From Patiria pectinifera (taxonomy: Eukaryota > Echinodermata > Asteroidea > Valvatida > Asterinidae): a DNA stretch of 64,000 nt. The translations under genes and the position numbers were made by a program. The notes beneath the pieces are model-generated. The model saw only the letters and a list, made by a program, of their open reading frames with translations, was not told the DNA's origin and did not search any database. Positions 45,001 to 47,639 of the stretch are shown piece after piece. The DNA is taken from NCBI GenBank assembly GCA_029964075.1, contig CM057136.1:5642001-5706000 (forward strand), read 5' to 3'. How positions within the stretch are numbered: the first letter of the stretch is position 1; every line of letters begins with the position of its first letter.

Positions 45001-45238
45001 CGTGCAATTGGGACAACTGAATTATACAAGTTGATTCAAGACATCATGAACAGTTGATAGGAATAACTTCTACTCAACCAAGGTGTAAGCTTATTCAGAT
45101 TTCAAAGAAGTTTCTCATTTATATGTAGATGAGCCAGCTTCTAGCCCTATTGGTGAGGCCCTTCCAGGAGGCACACACACCTACTCGGATGAGCAAGACT
45201 TGAGTGGAATACTGAAACTCACCAAAACCAAACTGTAA
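1..45238 (+). CDS. SVEP1-like: SVEP1-like multidomain single-pass membrane protein (3' 44 exons; 5' end outside window)
   Basis: Gene-level entry; exons are listed separately. The 44 exons sum to 8,849 nt, which after the first two bases is exactly 2,948 codons plus TAA, and every junction is phase-compatible. Modules in order (visible residues): CCP/HYR block 1-1043; uncharacterised polybasic segment 1044-1240; three GCC2/GCC3 modules 1246-1408; 21 EGF 1409-2201; pentraxin-like 2202-2406; two EGF 2407-2484; TSP1 2485-2541; CCP-like 2542-2610; second uncharacterised segment 2611-2778; GCC 2779-2835; transmembrane helix about 2852-2874; cytoplasmic tail 2875-2948. GCC followed by EGF and pentraxin is the core of SVEP1/polydom, an extracellular matrix protein. 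The membrane anchor differs from secreted SVEP1. A cell-surface adhesion or receptor role is inferred. Most introns are phase 1, as expected for shuffled modules. Confidence 0.85.
88..528 (+). other. Intron 1, nothing recognised
   Basis: AT-rich intron. A degenerate GACT/ACTTG-rich stretch lies at 236..330. No gene, RNA or mobile element seen. Confidence 0.6.
529..629 (+). CDS. Gene 1 exon 2: N-terminal half of HYR module 1
   Basis: The acceptor CACATAG precedes AT, which completes a D codon, giving [14 protein letters not shown] and ending WNWEPFT. D-x-x-x-P-x-L-x-C-P is the typical start of a HYR (hyalin repeat) domain. The exon ends in phase 0 at ACA before GTAAGG and continues in exon 3. 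It is too short to be found as an open frame alone; it was found because exon 3 holds only the second half of a HYR. Confidence 0.85.
1313..1426. repeat. Near-perfect inverted repeat, 49-bp arms
   Basis: Arms 1313..1361 and 1378..1426 are reverse complements with a single mismatch, around a 16-nt ATTACATTACATT-type loop. Each outer end begins TAGCTTGAGTAACTCC. The flanks TGTTGGCAG and TGTTGGTGG resemble a 9-bp target duplication. Likely a foldback or MITE-type element in intron 2 (630..2375); the rest of that intron is AT-rich with nothing else recognised. Confidence 0.85.
2376..2544 (+). CDS. Gene 1 exon 3: C-terminal half of HYR module 1
   Basis: It begins [11 protein letters not shown] and contains [20 protein letters not shown] and [10 protein letters not shown], the typical HYR second half (G-x-Y-x-V-x-Y-x-A-x-D-x-x-G-N followed by a cysteine strand). 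Acceptor TTTTAG, donor AAAG before GTCAGA, phase 0 to 1. Residues 63-118 of the visible protein. Confidence 0.88.
2770..3110. repeat. Dispersed repeat (family also at 61056) with tRNA-like end
   Basis: The stretch 2802..2866 (GTAAAGGGGACAAACC... to GATTGGGCCAGACT) recurs at about 61056..61130. It continues into TCATGAGGCCTGTGCTCAACCG and CTAAGACCACAAAGCC, a pattern that looks like a short interspersed element. No coding capacity. Confidence 0.5.
3430..3600. repeat. tRNA-derived SINE-like sequences
   Basis: At 3528..3590, GGTGGTTGAGTGGTAAGAC resembles a pol III A box and GGGTTCAAGTCCC a B box on the + strand. At 3440..3470, GGGAATTGAACCCATGACC is a B box on the - strand. Neither folds into a full tRNA by eye, so these are SINE heads or remnants. 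Confidence 0.5.
3927..4151 (+). CDS. Gene 1 exon 4: CCP module
   Basis: One whole CCP begins [16 protein letters not shown] and ends SQPTCEG, with the [14 protein letters not shown] core. A long basic stretch (RRKCLRQTV) sits before the tryptophan strand. Phase 1-1, acceptor CCACAG, donor GAAG before GTTGGT. Confidence 0.9.
4290..4478 (+). CDS. Gene 1 exon 5: CCP module
   Basis: One CCP beginning [17 protein letters not shown], with [12 protein letters not shown] and [10 protein letters not shown]. Six cysteines. Phase 1-1. Only 138 bp of intron separates it from exon 4. The coding frame here is hidden by other open frames on both strands but is fixed by the splice phases. Confidence 0.9.
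4769..4810. repeat. Small perfect hairpin in intron 5
   Basis: TTTGGGACTCTCAT and its exact reverse complement flank a 14-nt loop. The intron (4479..5225) is otherwise unremarkable. Confidence 0.7.
5226..5423 (+). CDS. Gene 1 exon 6: CCP module
   Basis: [18 protein letters not shown], then [14 protein letters not shown] and [11 protein letters not shown]: a complete CCP, although its penultimate region lacks the usual G-x-W spacing. Acceptor CTCCAG, donor ATTG before GTAAGT, phase 1-1. Confidence 0.9.
5761..5896 (+). CDS. Gene 1 exon 7: N-terminal half of HYR module 2
   Basis: [20 protein letters not shown] followed by [18 protein letters not shown]. The exon ends AG before GTAAGC in phase 2, so HYR 2 is split at a different place and phase from HYR 1. 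Confidence 0.9.
5990..6855. repeat. Dispersed ~0.8-kb repeat, copy 1
   Basis: It matches 8865..9680 along most of its length with many substitutions and small gaps: AGTCGTTAATGG..GTTTCGAC, ATCGGAGCC..CCGGCTGGA, AATGCTTTAAAAATC, TGATTATCTTGAGGATAG, GTGGTTGAATCATGGACAT and CAGCGCAGCCCAGATTT all recur in order. It fills most of intron 7 (5897..6928). No ORF is shared between copies. Confidence 0.85.
6929..7047 (+). CDS. Gene 1 exon 8: C-terminal half of HYR module 2
   Basis: With the AG from exon 7 it reads [20 protein letters not shown], then [19 protein letters not shown]. The G-x-T-x-V-x-Y-x-A-x-D-P-x-G pattern is the HYR second half. Acceptor GTTGCAG, donor GTAG before GTGAG, phase 2-1. Confidence 0.9.
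7590..7781 (+). CDS. Gene 1 exon 9: CCP module
   Basis: [17 protein letters not shown], then [15 protein letters not shown] and WNGEPTVCT. Acceptor CCTCCAAG, donor ACAA before GTAAAT; phase 1-1. The open frame runs on 5' of the acceptor, but that stretch has no CCP features and is taken as intron. Confidence 0.88.
7996..8184 (+). CDS. Gene 1 exon 10: CCP module
   Basis: [18 protein letters not shown], then [13 protein letters not shown] and [11 protein letters not shown]: a complete six-cysteine CCP. Phase 1-1. A short 214-bp intron separates it from exon 9. Confidence 0.92.
8865..9680. repeat. Dispersed ~0.8-kb repeat, copy 2
   Basis: Collinear with 5990..6855, in the same orientation, in intron 10 (8185..9739). 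The copy ends about 60 bp before the CCP exon, as copy 1 ends about 75 bp before its exon. Non-autonomous mobile element or segmental copy. Confidence 0.85.
9740..9940 (+). CDS. Gene 1 exon 11: CCP module
   Basis: [20 protein letters not shown], then [14 protein letters not shown] and [13 protein letters not shown]. Complete CCP. The acceptor CTTACAG lies only about 70 bp 3' of a dispersed repeat copy. Phase 1-1. Confidence 0.92.
9941..10901 (+). other. Intron 11 with a diverged dispersed repeat
   Basis: 10105..10330 resembles 12950..13110 in intron 14: both share TTTAGGAACATGTGCA, a GTGRYRCCACC stretch and an ACCATTTG/T end. No gene seen in the remainder. Confidence 0.45.
10902..11138 (+). 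CDS. Gene 1 exon 12: HYR module 3 (unsplit)
   Basis: [20 protein letters not shown] to [21 protein letters not shown]: a full HYR domain in one exon, unlike HYR 1 and 2. The cysteine pair and the A-S-D-P-A-G-N signature are all present. Phase 1-1. Confidence 0.94.
11375..11563 (+). CDS. Gene 1 exon 13: CCP module with two extra cysteines
   Basis: [20 protein letters not shown], then [19 protein letters not shown] and a final PHCQ. It has eight cysteines rather than six; the extra two fall in the CCHVYGCVC stretch and may form a third disulphide bond. Donor CAGT before GTAAG, phase 1-1. Confidence 0.9.
11564..12172 (+). other. Intron 13, nothing recognised
   Basis: AT-rich intron without ORF, repeat or RNA that I could identify. 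Confidence 0.6.
12173..12376 (+). CDS. Gene 1 exon 14: CCP module
   Basis: [20 protein letters not shown], then [15 protein letters not shown] and a final PTDCEG. Six cysteines; the expected tryptophan is in GLWDVEAG. Acceptor TTTTCAG, phase 1-1. Confidence 0.9.
12377..13315 (+). other. Intron 14 with the partner of the intron 11 repeat
   Basis: 12950..13110 is the diverged second copy of the repeat at 10105..10330. Otherwise AT-rich, no gene. Confidence 0.45.
13316..13567 (+). CDS. Gene 1 exon 15: HYR module 4
   Basis: [40 protein letters not shown], and [19 protein letters not shown]. Complete HYR in one exon, phase 1-1. Confidence 0.93.
14041..14289 (+). CDS. Gene 1 exon 16: HYR module 5
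   Basis: [33 protein letters not shown] and [20 protein letters not shown]. It follows HYR 4 directly; tandem HYR pairs are also seen in SVEP1. Donor ACAC before GTGAG, phase 1-1. The next intron is about 3 kb. Confidence 0.93.
14805..14999. repeat. Poly-G/poly-C element with inverted ends
   Basis: Begins CATGGGCATCGCCAGGATT then a T run and a G run; ends with C runs and CTCGCGACACCCATGAG. The ends are imperfect inverted repeats (CATGGGYRTCGCCAGG). Non-coding, MITE-like. Confidence 0.55.
15118..16186 (+). mobile_element. Helitron-like non-autonomous unit, copy A
   Basis: The unit starts near CCCAAATCCCATAGACTTTG and ends with a hairpin (CCTGTTC-ATC-GAACAGG, 16155..16171) followed 15 nt later by CTGG and then T, fitting the Helitron 3' rule of a hairpin plus CTRR. 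It is dense in TGACGTCA. It holds an internal 45-bp tandem duplication (16021..16065 and 16066..16110). No Rep/helicase sequence. Assignment to Helitrons is inference from the end structure. Confidence 0.5.
16021..16110. repeat. 45-bp direct tandem duplication
   Basis: Two adjacent, nearly identical 45-bp units starting TAACATTTTCTTCTAATGC at 16021 and 16066, differing only near the end. Likely recent slippage inside the mobile unit. Confidence 0.85.
16187..17090 (+). mobile_element. Helitron-like non-autonomous unit, copy B
   Basis: It starts TTCTTTTTATTCCACCCC immediately after copy A and ends with hairpin CCTGTTC-ATC-AAACAGG, then CTAG and T. Head-to-tail arrays like this are known for Helitrons. 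TGACGTCA and GATGACGTCAT motifs recur. It ends about 155 bp before exon 17. Confidence 0.5.
17247..17441 (+). CDS. Gene 1 exon 17: CCP module
   Basis: [32 protein letters not shown] and [13 protein letters not shown]. Complete CCP and the last before the polybasic segment. Phase 1-1. Confidence 0.92.
17694..18302 (+). CDS. Gene 1 exon 18: uncharacterised cysteine-poor segment with polybasic sites, plus start of GCC region
   Basis: The largest exon (203 residues). It begins [19 protein letters not shown]. Four cysteines follow the pattern C-x25-C-x5-C-x8-C (visible residues 1062, 1088, 1094, 1103). Then come five arginines (17915..17929), a cysteine-free stretch, RQKR followed by D (18014..18025; it fits the furin consensus R-x-K/R-R), a hydrophobic strand [11 protein letters not shown] and a charged helix-like stretch rich in E and D. 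It closes with [15 protein letters not shown], leading into the first GCC module. I cannot name the domain. The same cysteine spacing recurs in exons 38-39. It may equal the unnamed linker ahead of the GCC modules in SVEP1, which I could not check. Confidence 0.88.
17915..18025 (+). other. Polybasic, furin-like cleavage region in exon 18
   Basis: Five consecutive arginines at 17915..17929 and R-Q-K-R followed by D at 18014..18025. The second fits the furin recognition rule. Cleavage in the secretory pathway is inferred; it would separate the CCP/HYR half from the GCC/EGF half unless they stay joined by disulphides or other contacts. Confidence 0.6.
18303..18852 (+). other. Intron 18, nothing recognised
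   Basis: AT-rich; a pair of ATATTGTCAATATTATG-type short inverted words near 18790. No gene. Confidence 0.5.
18853..19014 (+). CDS. Gene 1 exon 19: GCC2/GCC3 (ephrin-receptor-like) module 1
   Basis: [47 protein letters not shown] and CV: the usual C-x2-C-x-x-G-T/S-Y pattern. Acceptor TCCCTAAG. The donor is GTAG before GCAAGT, a GC-type donor; the only GT alternative (at 19011) would break the phase to exon 20. Confidence 0.9.
19015..19513 (+). other. GC-AG intron
   Basis: The donor is GCAAGT and the acceptor CAATTAG. GC donors normally need a strong consensus on both sides, and TAG before GCAAGT gives that. No repeat or gene recognised inside. Confidence 0.8.
19514..19675 (+). CDS. Gene 1 exon 20: GCC2/GCC3 module 2
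   Basis: [31 protein letters not shown] and [19 protein letters not shown]. Same 162-nt length and phase 1-1 as exons 19 and 21, pointing to exon duplication. Confidence 0.93.
20199..20360 (+). CDS. Gene 1 exon 21: GCC2/GCC3 module 3
   Basis: [31 protein letters not shown] and [19 protein letters not shown]. Third identical-length (162 nt) exon. Three GCC modules before the EGF array is the SVEP1 arrangement. Confidence 0.93.
20361..22012 (+). other. Intron 21, nothing recognised
   Basis: 1.65 kb of AT-rich sequence without long repeat, ORF or RNA signal. It separates the GCC block from the EGF block. Confidence 0.6.
22013..22222 (+). CDS. Gene 1 exon 22: EGF 1 and most of EGF 2
   Basis: [16 protein letters not shown] to [10 protein letters not shown], then [16 protein letters not shown] to CSPGFIG. 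D-x-D/N-E-C starts mark calcium-binding EGFs. EGF 2 is completed by exon 23. Phase 1-1. Confidence 0.93.
22642..22783 (+). CDS. Gene 1 exon 23: end of EGF 2 and EGF 3
   Basis: [20 protein letters not shown] to [15 protein letters not shown]. It ends AACAG before GTGAGAATC in phase 2. A near copy of this donor and 20+ downstream bases lies about 150 bp into the intron. Confidence 0.92.
22784..22990. repeat. Inverted repeat and duplicated splice donor in intron 23
   Basis: GGAACCAATCTGAA-C-GGGTT (22820..22839) faces AACCC-A-TTCAGATTGGTTCC (22843..22862), one mismatch in 20 bp, three-base loop. The donor stretch CAGGTGAGAATCACTGATGA at 22781 recurs as CAGGTGAGAATCACTGACGA at 22932, followed in both by CATCTGT. 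Confidence 0.85.
23512..24032 (+). CDS. Gene 1 exon 24: EGF 4 to EGF 8 (last incomplete)
   Basis: Five EGF units: [11 protein letters not shown].., [16 protein letters not shown].., [16 protein letters not shown].., [11 protein letters not shown].. and [16 protein letters not shown]... The fourth unit (about 23833..23931) has only four cysteines. The exon ends PGFE plus G in phase 1. Acceptor GTCCACAG; the open frame extends about 200 bp upstream but encodes nothing EGF-like. Confidence 0.93.
24033..24839 (+). other. Intron 24, nothing recognised
   Basis: No repeat or gene seen. It ends in a long T run before the TTTAAG acceptor. Confidence 0.6.
24840..25067 (+). CDS. Gene 1 exon 25: end of EGF 8, EGF 9, most of EGF 10
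   Basis: [20 protein letters not shown] to GLTGTHC, then [16 protein letters not shown] to CAAGFTG. The acceptor TTTTTAAG after a long T run is unusual in having A before AG. Phase 1-1. Confidence 0.92.
25068..26240 (+). repeat. Intron 25 with CAGT/CAGG simple repeat
   Basis: 25664..25705 is a degenerate (CAGT/CAGGCAGT)n tract. Nothing else recognised. Confidence 0.6.
26241..26394 (+). CDS. Gene 1 exon 26: end of EGF 10, EGF 11, start of EGF 12
   Basis: [20 protein letters not shown] to [19 protein letters not shown], ending AG before GTAATG in phase 2. EGF 12 is therefore cut between its first and second cysteines by a 2.8-kb intron. Confidence 0.92.
26395..29208 (+). other. Intron 26: composite of mobile-element remnants
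   Basis: 26820..27420 is CpG-richer than its surroundings (TTACGTAATTG, ACGCGCGCTACGG). 28040..28330 is an AT-rich tract with repeated TTGAATTTTGAATT-like words. 28557..28686 is an imperfect inverted repeat. 28864..28887 is a perfect hairpin (GTTCTGCGCGA, TG, and its complement). GTTTAAGACC words recur on both strands to 29090. No transposase-like ORF found. Confidence 0.5.
28557..28686. repeat. Imperfect inverted repeat bounded by GGGAATAAAT
   Basis: Starts GGGAATAAATGTGTG and ends ATATTTATTCCC. Inside, TTTATCACT/TGTTTAAGAC and CTGATAAT pair with ATTATCAG, GTCTTAAACA and AGTGATAAA. About 55-bp arms with mismatches, palindromic middle near ACCCGAGCCGGAGG. MITE-like. Confidence 0.7.
29209..29738 (+). 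CDS. Gene 1 exon 27: rest of EGF 12, EGF 13-15, most of EGF 16
   Basis: [16 protein letters not shown] to [17 protein letters not shown]..; [10 protein letters not shown]..; [16 protein letters not shown]..; [15 protein letters not shown] to LPGWTG. The 177 codons include no stop. Phase 2-1. In EGF 16 the C2-C3 loop is one residue short. Confidence 0.94.
30158..30345 (+). CDS. Gene 1 exon 28: end of EGF 16, EGF 17, start of EGF 18
   Basis: [20 protein letters not shown] to GYNGTNC, then [19 protein letters not shown], ending at AAG before GTGGGG in phase 0. The donor is weak (GTGGGG), but exon 29 continues the EGF exactly. Confidence 0.9.
30855..30953. repeat. Imperfect inverted repeat, 43-bp arms (intron 28)
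   Basis: ACATCTGGTT... GTAGGGGCCTG ...GATAATG (30855..30897) faces CATTATC... CAGGCCCCTAC ...AGATGT (30911..30953). Most positions pair. Loop 13 nt. Confidence 0.8.
31058..31121. repeat. GC-rich hairpin around GACGCGTCGC
   Basis: CGCTCATTATTGGTGTGACG-CGTCGC is mirrored by GCGACG-CGTCACGCCATAATGA-GAGCG with about 12 nt between the arms. It stands out because the surroundings are AT-rich. Confidence 0.75.
31266..31807. mobile_element. Element with ~130-bp inverted repeats (intron 28)
   Basis: Arm 31266..31396 and arm 31671..31807 are inverted copies: GATTTAGCTTGAGAATACC, ATTGCTTTTGTAAATCCA, ATATGTTTGAATAA and TGTGCCACTTT occur on the + strand in the first and reverse-complemented in the second. 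About 275 bp lies between. Long-TIR or foldback element, no transposase. Confidence 0.8.
32070..32440. repeat. ~157-bp tandem repeat with a DR1-type AGGTCA pair
   Basis: GTGCTGTCATATGA, AACTTGGTGAC, AATCTTTGGGTAGGGGGAC and GGGTCAAATGA recur at one spacing in two units, with a partial unit before. The first unit contains AGGTCAAAGGTCA at 32231..32243, a perfect DR1 nuclear-receptor half-site pair; the second has a degraded form. Confidence 0.75.
32609..33302. mobile_element. TA-flanked MITE-like element with ~28-bp imperfect inverted ends
   Basis: The left end ACAGGGTGAGTCGGAATGAT then GGTACCC faces GGGTACCCGTC...GACTCGCCCTGT on the right. Both ends are bordered by TA (TATACAGGG and CCCTGTGTA). 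This is the look of a Tc1/mariner-type non-autonomous element. A 146-codon minus-strand frame (32410..32850) crosses its left border, so it is not its transposase. Confidence 0.65.
33562..33625. repeat. Perfect 64-bp palindrome
   Basis: 32 bp followed with no spacer by its exact reverse complement; centre GGTATACC at 33590..33597. Outer ends TAAGAGAATGG and CCATTCTCTTA. About 110 bp upstream of exon 29. Confidence 0.92.
33737..33881 (+). CDS. Gene 1 exon 29: end of EGF 18 and most of EGF 19
   Basis: [17 protein letters not shown] completes EGF 18, then [16 protein letters not shown] to CDCLT. Phase 0-1, donor ACTG before GTAGGT. It follows a 3.4-kb intron full of inverted repeats. Confidence 0.92.
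34338..34464 (+). CDS. Gene 1 exon 30: end of EGF 19 and most of EGF 20
   Basis: [32 protein letters not shown] and CVDGY. EGF 20 lacks the calcium-binding D-x-D-E motif (VRSDPC instead). Ends AG before GTGAGC, phase 2. Confidence 0.92.
34871..35004 (+). CDS. Gene 1 exon 31: end of EGF 20 and EGF 21
   Basis: [20 protein letters not shown] to [11 protein letters not shown]. Last EGF before the pentraxin-like domain. The donor AATG before GTAACA is followed 38 bp later by a very young mobile element. Phase 2-1. Confidence 0.92.
35034..35240. mobile_element. 191-bp MITE with perfect 28-bp inverted ends and 8-bp target duplication
   Basis: The element spans 35042..35232. The first 28 bases (GGAAAGATTTCC... 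ACTTCACT region) are the exact reverse complement of the last 28. ATAATGGG stands directly outside on both sides (35034..35041 and 35233..35240). An 8-bp target duplication is typical of hAT-type transposition. Located 38 bp into intron 31, between exon 31 and the pentraxin exons. Confidence 0.9.
35369..35588 (+). CDS. Gene 1 exon 32: pentraxin/LamG-like domain, part 1
   Basis: [17 protein letters not shown], then [20 protein letters not shown] and a hydrophobic NLLLSLLG. The F-D-L-V-F start and the T-L-W-F-R-S-S strand with its cysteine match the start of the pentraxin fold seen in SVEP1. Phase 1-2. Confidence 0.88.
35589..36371 (+). other. Intron 32 with tRNA-like SINE remnant
   Basis: 35735..35775 on the - strand reads GGTTGCAGGTTCAAACCCC, a B-box-like stretch. 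Otherwise AT-rich, no gene. Confidence 0.4.
36372..36562 (+). CDS. Gene 1 exon 33: pentraxin/LamG-like domain, part 2
   Basis: [36 protein letters not shown] and [15 protein letters not shown] is the core pentraxin/LamG strand and FC holds the second domain cysteine. Acceptor TTCAAG, phase 2-1. Confidence 0.9.
36563..37262 (+). other. Intron 33, nothing recognised
   Basis: AT-rich, no repeat or gene identified. Confidence 0.6.
37263..37466 (+). CDS. Gene 1 exon 34: pentraxin/LamG-like domain, part 3
   Basis: [34 protein letters not shown] and [11 protein letters not shown]. The L-x-I-W-x-x-x-L-S and G-N-V-x-x-W motifs are diagnostic of the pentraxin C-terminal part. Compared with secreted pentraxins, the acidic D-x-D/E-Q calcium loop is not obvious. 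Phase 1-1. Confidence 0.9.
37772..38005 (+). CDS. Gene 1 exon 35: EGF 22 and EGF 23
   Basis: [16 protein letters not shown] to GRLGDRC, then [16 protein letters not shown] to [11 protein letters not shown]. Two complete EGF modules behind the pentraxin-like domain. Acceptor CTCAAG, phase 1-1. Confidence 0.93.
38645..39480. repeat. CpG-rich repeat with GCGGCTTATACG words
   Basis: TTCGGAATATAAGCCGCGGC opens the region, and GCGGCTTATAC or close variants recur at about 38685, 38713, 38730, 39368 and 39385. A (GC)n-rich patch lies at 39170..39200. ATAAGCCG-type ends are common in DNA transposons, so a non-autonomous element is likely. Only small frames, none convincing. Confidence 0.5.
39526..39696 (+). 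CDS. Gene 1 exon 36: thrombospondin type-1 repeat
   Basis: [36 protein letters not shown], and a final [12 protein letters not shown] fits the C-mannosylation motif W-x-x-W, and CSKTCG fits the O-fucosylation motif C-S-x-S/T-C-G. A TSP1 is not part of the SVEP1 layout I know. Phase 1-1. Confidence 0.94.
39987..40193 (+). CDS. Gene 1 exon 37: CCP-like module
   Basis: [47 protein letters not shown] and LPSCS: six cysteines in CCP order. The acceptor TCCTTAG is chosen because the module starts there; an upstream TTTCAG at 39932 is in the same frame and would add 18 residues. Donor AGCT before GTAGGT, phase 1-1. Confidence 0.82.
40535..40710 (+). CDS. Gene 1 exon 38: second uncharacterised segment, part 1
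   Basis: [20 protein letters not shown] then cysteine 2631, 26 residues, cysteine 2658, five residues, cysteine 2664, and AANIT. Together with the first cysteine of exon 39 this gives C-x26-C-x5-C-x8-C, the same as in exon 18 apart from one residue. Phase 1-0. Confidence 0.88.
40711..41267 (+). other. Intron 38, nothing recognised
   Basis: AT-rich intron within the second uncharacterised segment; no repeat or gene identified. Confidence 0.6.
41268..41406 (+). CDS. Gene 1 exon 39: second uncharacterised segment, part 2, with basic site
   Basis: [20 protein letters not shown], then [22 protein letters not shown] at 41316..41324 is a dibasic-type site but lacks the arginine four residues back that furin prefers. 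The hydrophobic strand after it parallels the one after RQKR in exon 18. Phase 0-1. Confidence 0.87.
41725..41913 (+). CDS. Gene 1 exon 40: second uncharacterised segment, part 3
   Basis: [37 protein letters not shown], and [19 protein letters not shown]. The closing C-x-x-G...C stretch corresponds to [14 protein letters not shown] at the end of exon 18. Acidic and helix-rich. Phase 1-1. Confidence 0.87.
42090..42260 (+). CDS. Gene 1 exon 41: GCC2/GCC3 module 4, membrane-proximal
   Basis: [34 protein letters not shown] and [19 protein letters not shown]. The donor TTTG before GTACTC is weak, but the phase and the module end agree with exon 42. Confidence 0.9.
42261..43157 (+). other. Intron 41 with degenerate CTCAYAC simple repeat
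   Basis: 42370..42620 is rich in ACTCACACTC and ACTCATACCC-like words. No gene. Confidence 0.5.
43158..43281 (+). CDS. Gene 1 exon 42: juxtamembrane stretch and transmembrane helix
   Basis: A short linker ([16 protein letters not shown]) is followed by a 23-residue hydrophobic segment starting [14 protein letters not shown] and ending LVVC, then KL. The helix is encoded at about 43205..43273; the basic residues that follow place the C-terminus in the cytoplasm. Phase 1-2. Confidence 0.92.
43282..44307 (+). other. Intron 42, nothing recognised
   Basis: About 1 kb between the transmembrane exon and the first tail exon. No repeat or gene identified. Confidence 0.6.
44308..44414 (+). CDS. Gene 1 exon 43: cytoplasmic tail, part 1
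   Basis: [36 protein letters not shown]. Basic stop-transfer residues at the start, then serine/threonine-rich. Acceptor GTATAG, donor CAAG before GTACTA, phase 2-1. Confidence 0.88.
44505..44900. repeat. Poly-G-bearing interspersed repeat remnants
   Basis: GGGACTGATCTAGC then a G run (44529..44538), a second G run at 44651..44661, and GCGGCATAGCCAGGC at 44809. These resemble the element at 46690..46965. Intron 43. Confidence 0.45.
45129..45238 (+). CDS. Gene 1 exon 44: cytoplasmic tail end and stop codon
   Basis: [36 protein letters not shown], then TAA at 45236..45238. The terminal T-K-L fits a class I PDZ ligand (S/T-x-hydrophobic-COOH); the tyrosine in HTYSDE is a possible phosphorylation site. 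Both are inferences. No AATAAA is evident soon after; ATTAAA hexamers at about 45478 and 45814 are possible polyadenylation signals. Confidence 0.9.
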
Positions 45239-47639
45239 TCGGATCTCCCGCAGACTGGACAGACAATATTCCTGGAAATTCAACATTGCTCAAGTATCGT
45301 TTAGTGCAAAACGCATGCACTGCATGTCTAAGCTTTATCCATCTATACTTAGGTAGCTCTGGCTTTATTTTGCAACACTGTTAGACATTTTATAGTCTTT
45401 GCCAGTCCAATGAATATTTACAGTCAACATAAAATCATTGCAGTATAGCTGTCATTGGGACAAGCAGATAATTATGCAAATTAAAACATATTTGCAAATC
45501 TGAAGAGGCTGTTCATTATATTTTATGATTTAATAAGAGATGGCACTGGGAAACCTGACAAGTACAGTCAAGTACAGTAGGTGATGAAGGACACACTTTG
45601 CACTGTTGATCTTTTCTATGATCTACACAAGGCAAGAAATTGCTTAATGGTCATTCTGTGTCTGCGCTACTTGTCAGTTTGTACCATTGAAGGAGTACTT
45701 GTGTACAGGGTCCAGAGCCAATTATTTGTTTGTTGCTAGATTAGTTCTGTAAAGGATCAAGTAGTAGTACATGTCATATTAATTGCAGTAAAATTGATCG
45801 CTGTTGTACACAGATTAAATTTTGTAGTATTCAGAATGACTTGCAGTGTCAGCCAATTCGTCAAGGATAGATAATGTTCAATTTTTATTAGATACTTTTT
45901 ATTTGAATATGTAGTTGTACTCGACTGCTAAAATAGCTGCCTTTTCACTGTAAAACTTTTGCCTTAAAAAAATTTTGCCTTCAAAATTTTCTTGTGTATG
46001 TTTCAATATTTTTTTAGATATAAGATACAATTAGTTTTGTGTACATTTGTATCCAACCTTTTAGTAATTCTTATGATCTAGACTGCCTTATACATGATTG
46101 TGCGATTTTTGTTATACAGGGTGCCCCCCCCCCCCCTGCAACCAACCCTCTTTTTTACATCTTTAAAAAAAAATCATCACAAATCTTGACATTTGACAAG
46201 TTTATTTCATTAGCTTTTCTCCATCTAAATTGGAGAAATATTTATTGAGTTATGGCCAATTCAAAACCACGCTTTTTATTTTGTCCATGTCTCAATTGTC
46301 ACTTATTAGGAATGTAATGGATTTGGGTTGAGGGTAGTTTTACTTCTTTTTTTAACATTTTATAATCTTTATTTGTTTCTTTTAAAATGATTTTTTAAAA
46401 ATCTTTTGCAACAATGGTCAATTATCTTTTTGGAAAAGGACTATTTTGTTTAACATCTTAGATGTTTACTTTCTGCTCTGCCCTCTACTAATGGATGCCT
46501 CTTTCACGGAAGCAACTTTTGGCCGTTATTGTGGCAGTCAAGCATCAGTCACAAAAAAACCCAGATAAAAGTACAAGATTTGACAATCACATAAGAACTG
46601 AGGTAAAGGAAACAATAATGGCGATGATCAAACGTGCTGTAATAGAACACAGGAAAAGAATTAGAATGTGAACTGGACGAATTAGGAAAACCTGTGGACA
46701 CAGAGGTCTAGCCAGCATTGGTAGGGAGGTATTTGCACACTATTGTGCGATAGTGTGCATGATTGACGAATTTGAACAGCGCCCCCATTGGAATATGTAC
46801 CAGGCCCCCCTCTCCCCCTCTCCCCCAACTTTGTGATTTTACGGAGGCCAAGTTTTTTGGGAAAAACCTGTCTTCATTTCAACACAGATTTGCTGATTAA
46901 AAAAAATTCTGCCGGGCCTGACCCCCCACCCGCAAAAATTCCTAGATCCGCCCCTGTAATAATATGGATTTATTTCGATTTCAGTTTCAATTCTTTATTA
47001 CCCAGTAAATGAAATATCGTACGAGGCACAGCACCTCCATTTCATTAACCTAGCCAGCTTTACCATGCAATTAGATTTTGCCACTTAAACATGTACACAG
47101 ATATTGCCACCTATGCATAAAAATATATACACAGTTTTATATCCGCAATAAATGAAGCATATCTCAGAGTGGACGTTTTTGTGGATAATTTCCCGTCGCA
47201 TGTAGTTTTGTAGTTTGAAGCATTTAAATTAGCATGTACGGTTTTCATTTTTTTAAACCACATTGAATTTTGAAGACGTTTAAAACCTTGAATGTCCTTG
47301 CACAAAAGAAATGACAGATTTTTGCCATGTTCTAATATTTTGAGCTTTTAATTGCCCGTCAATTTGTCTTCAAGAGCAATAGAGGACATCTTTAAGTTTG
47401 CAATTAACTATTTCCGCTCTTCGTAAACACGTGGATTCGTCCCTAATCAAATTTCGCGCCAGATAATGGGTGACGATGTAGCCTAACCATTTTTCTTGGA
47501 TTTGTTCTTAATTTGGAAATTCCAATGTAAATCAGTGCTATCAATGATCAACAATTTCAAAAACTTTTTGTGATTAATAACAAAAACGAAACCCGCCGAA
47601 AGTGGAAATAAACACATATCAACATACTGATTCAATAGG
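45239..47639. other. Intergenic region and 3' UTR of gene 1
   Basis: The first few hundred bases are probably the 3' UTR. A C run at 46125..46136 follows ATACAGGGTGCC. 46690..46965 is an interspersed repeat: on the - strand it starts AGGGGCGGATCTAGGAATTT and ends in a GCCCCCATTGG-type stretch. No coding potential was seen on either strand. Confidence 0.55.
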
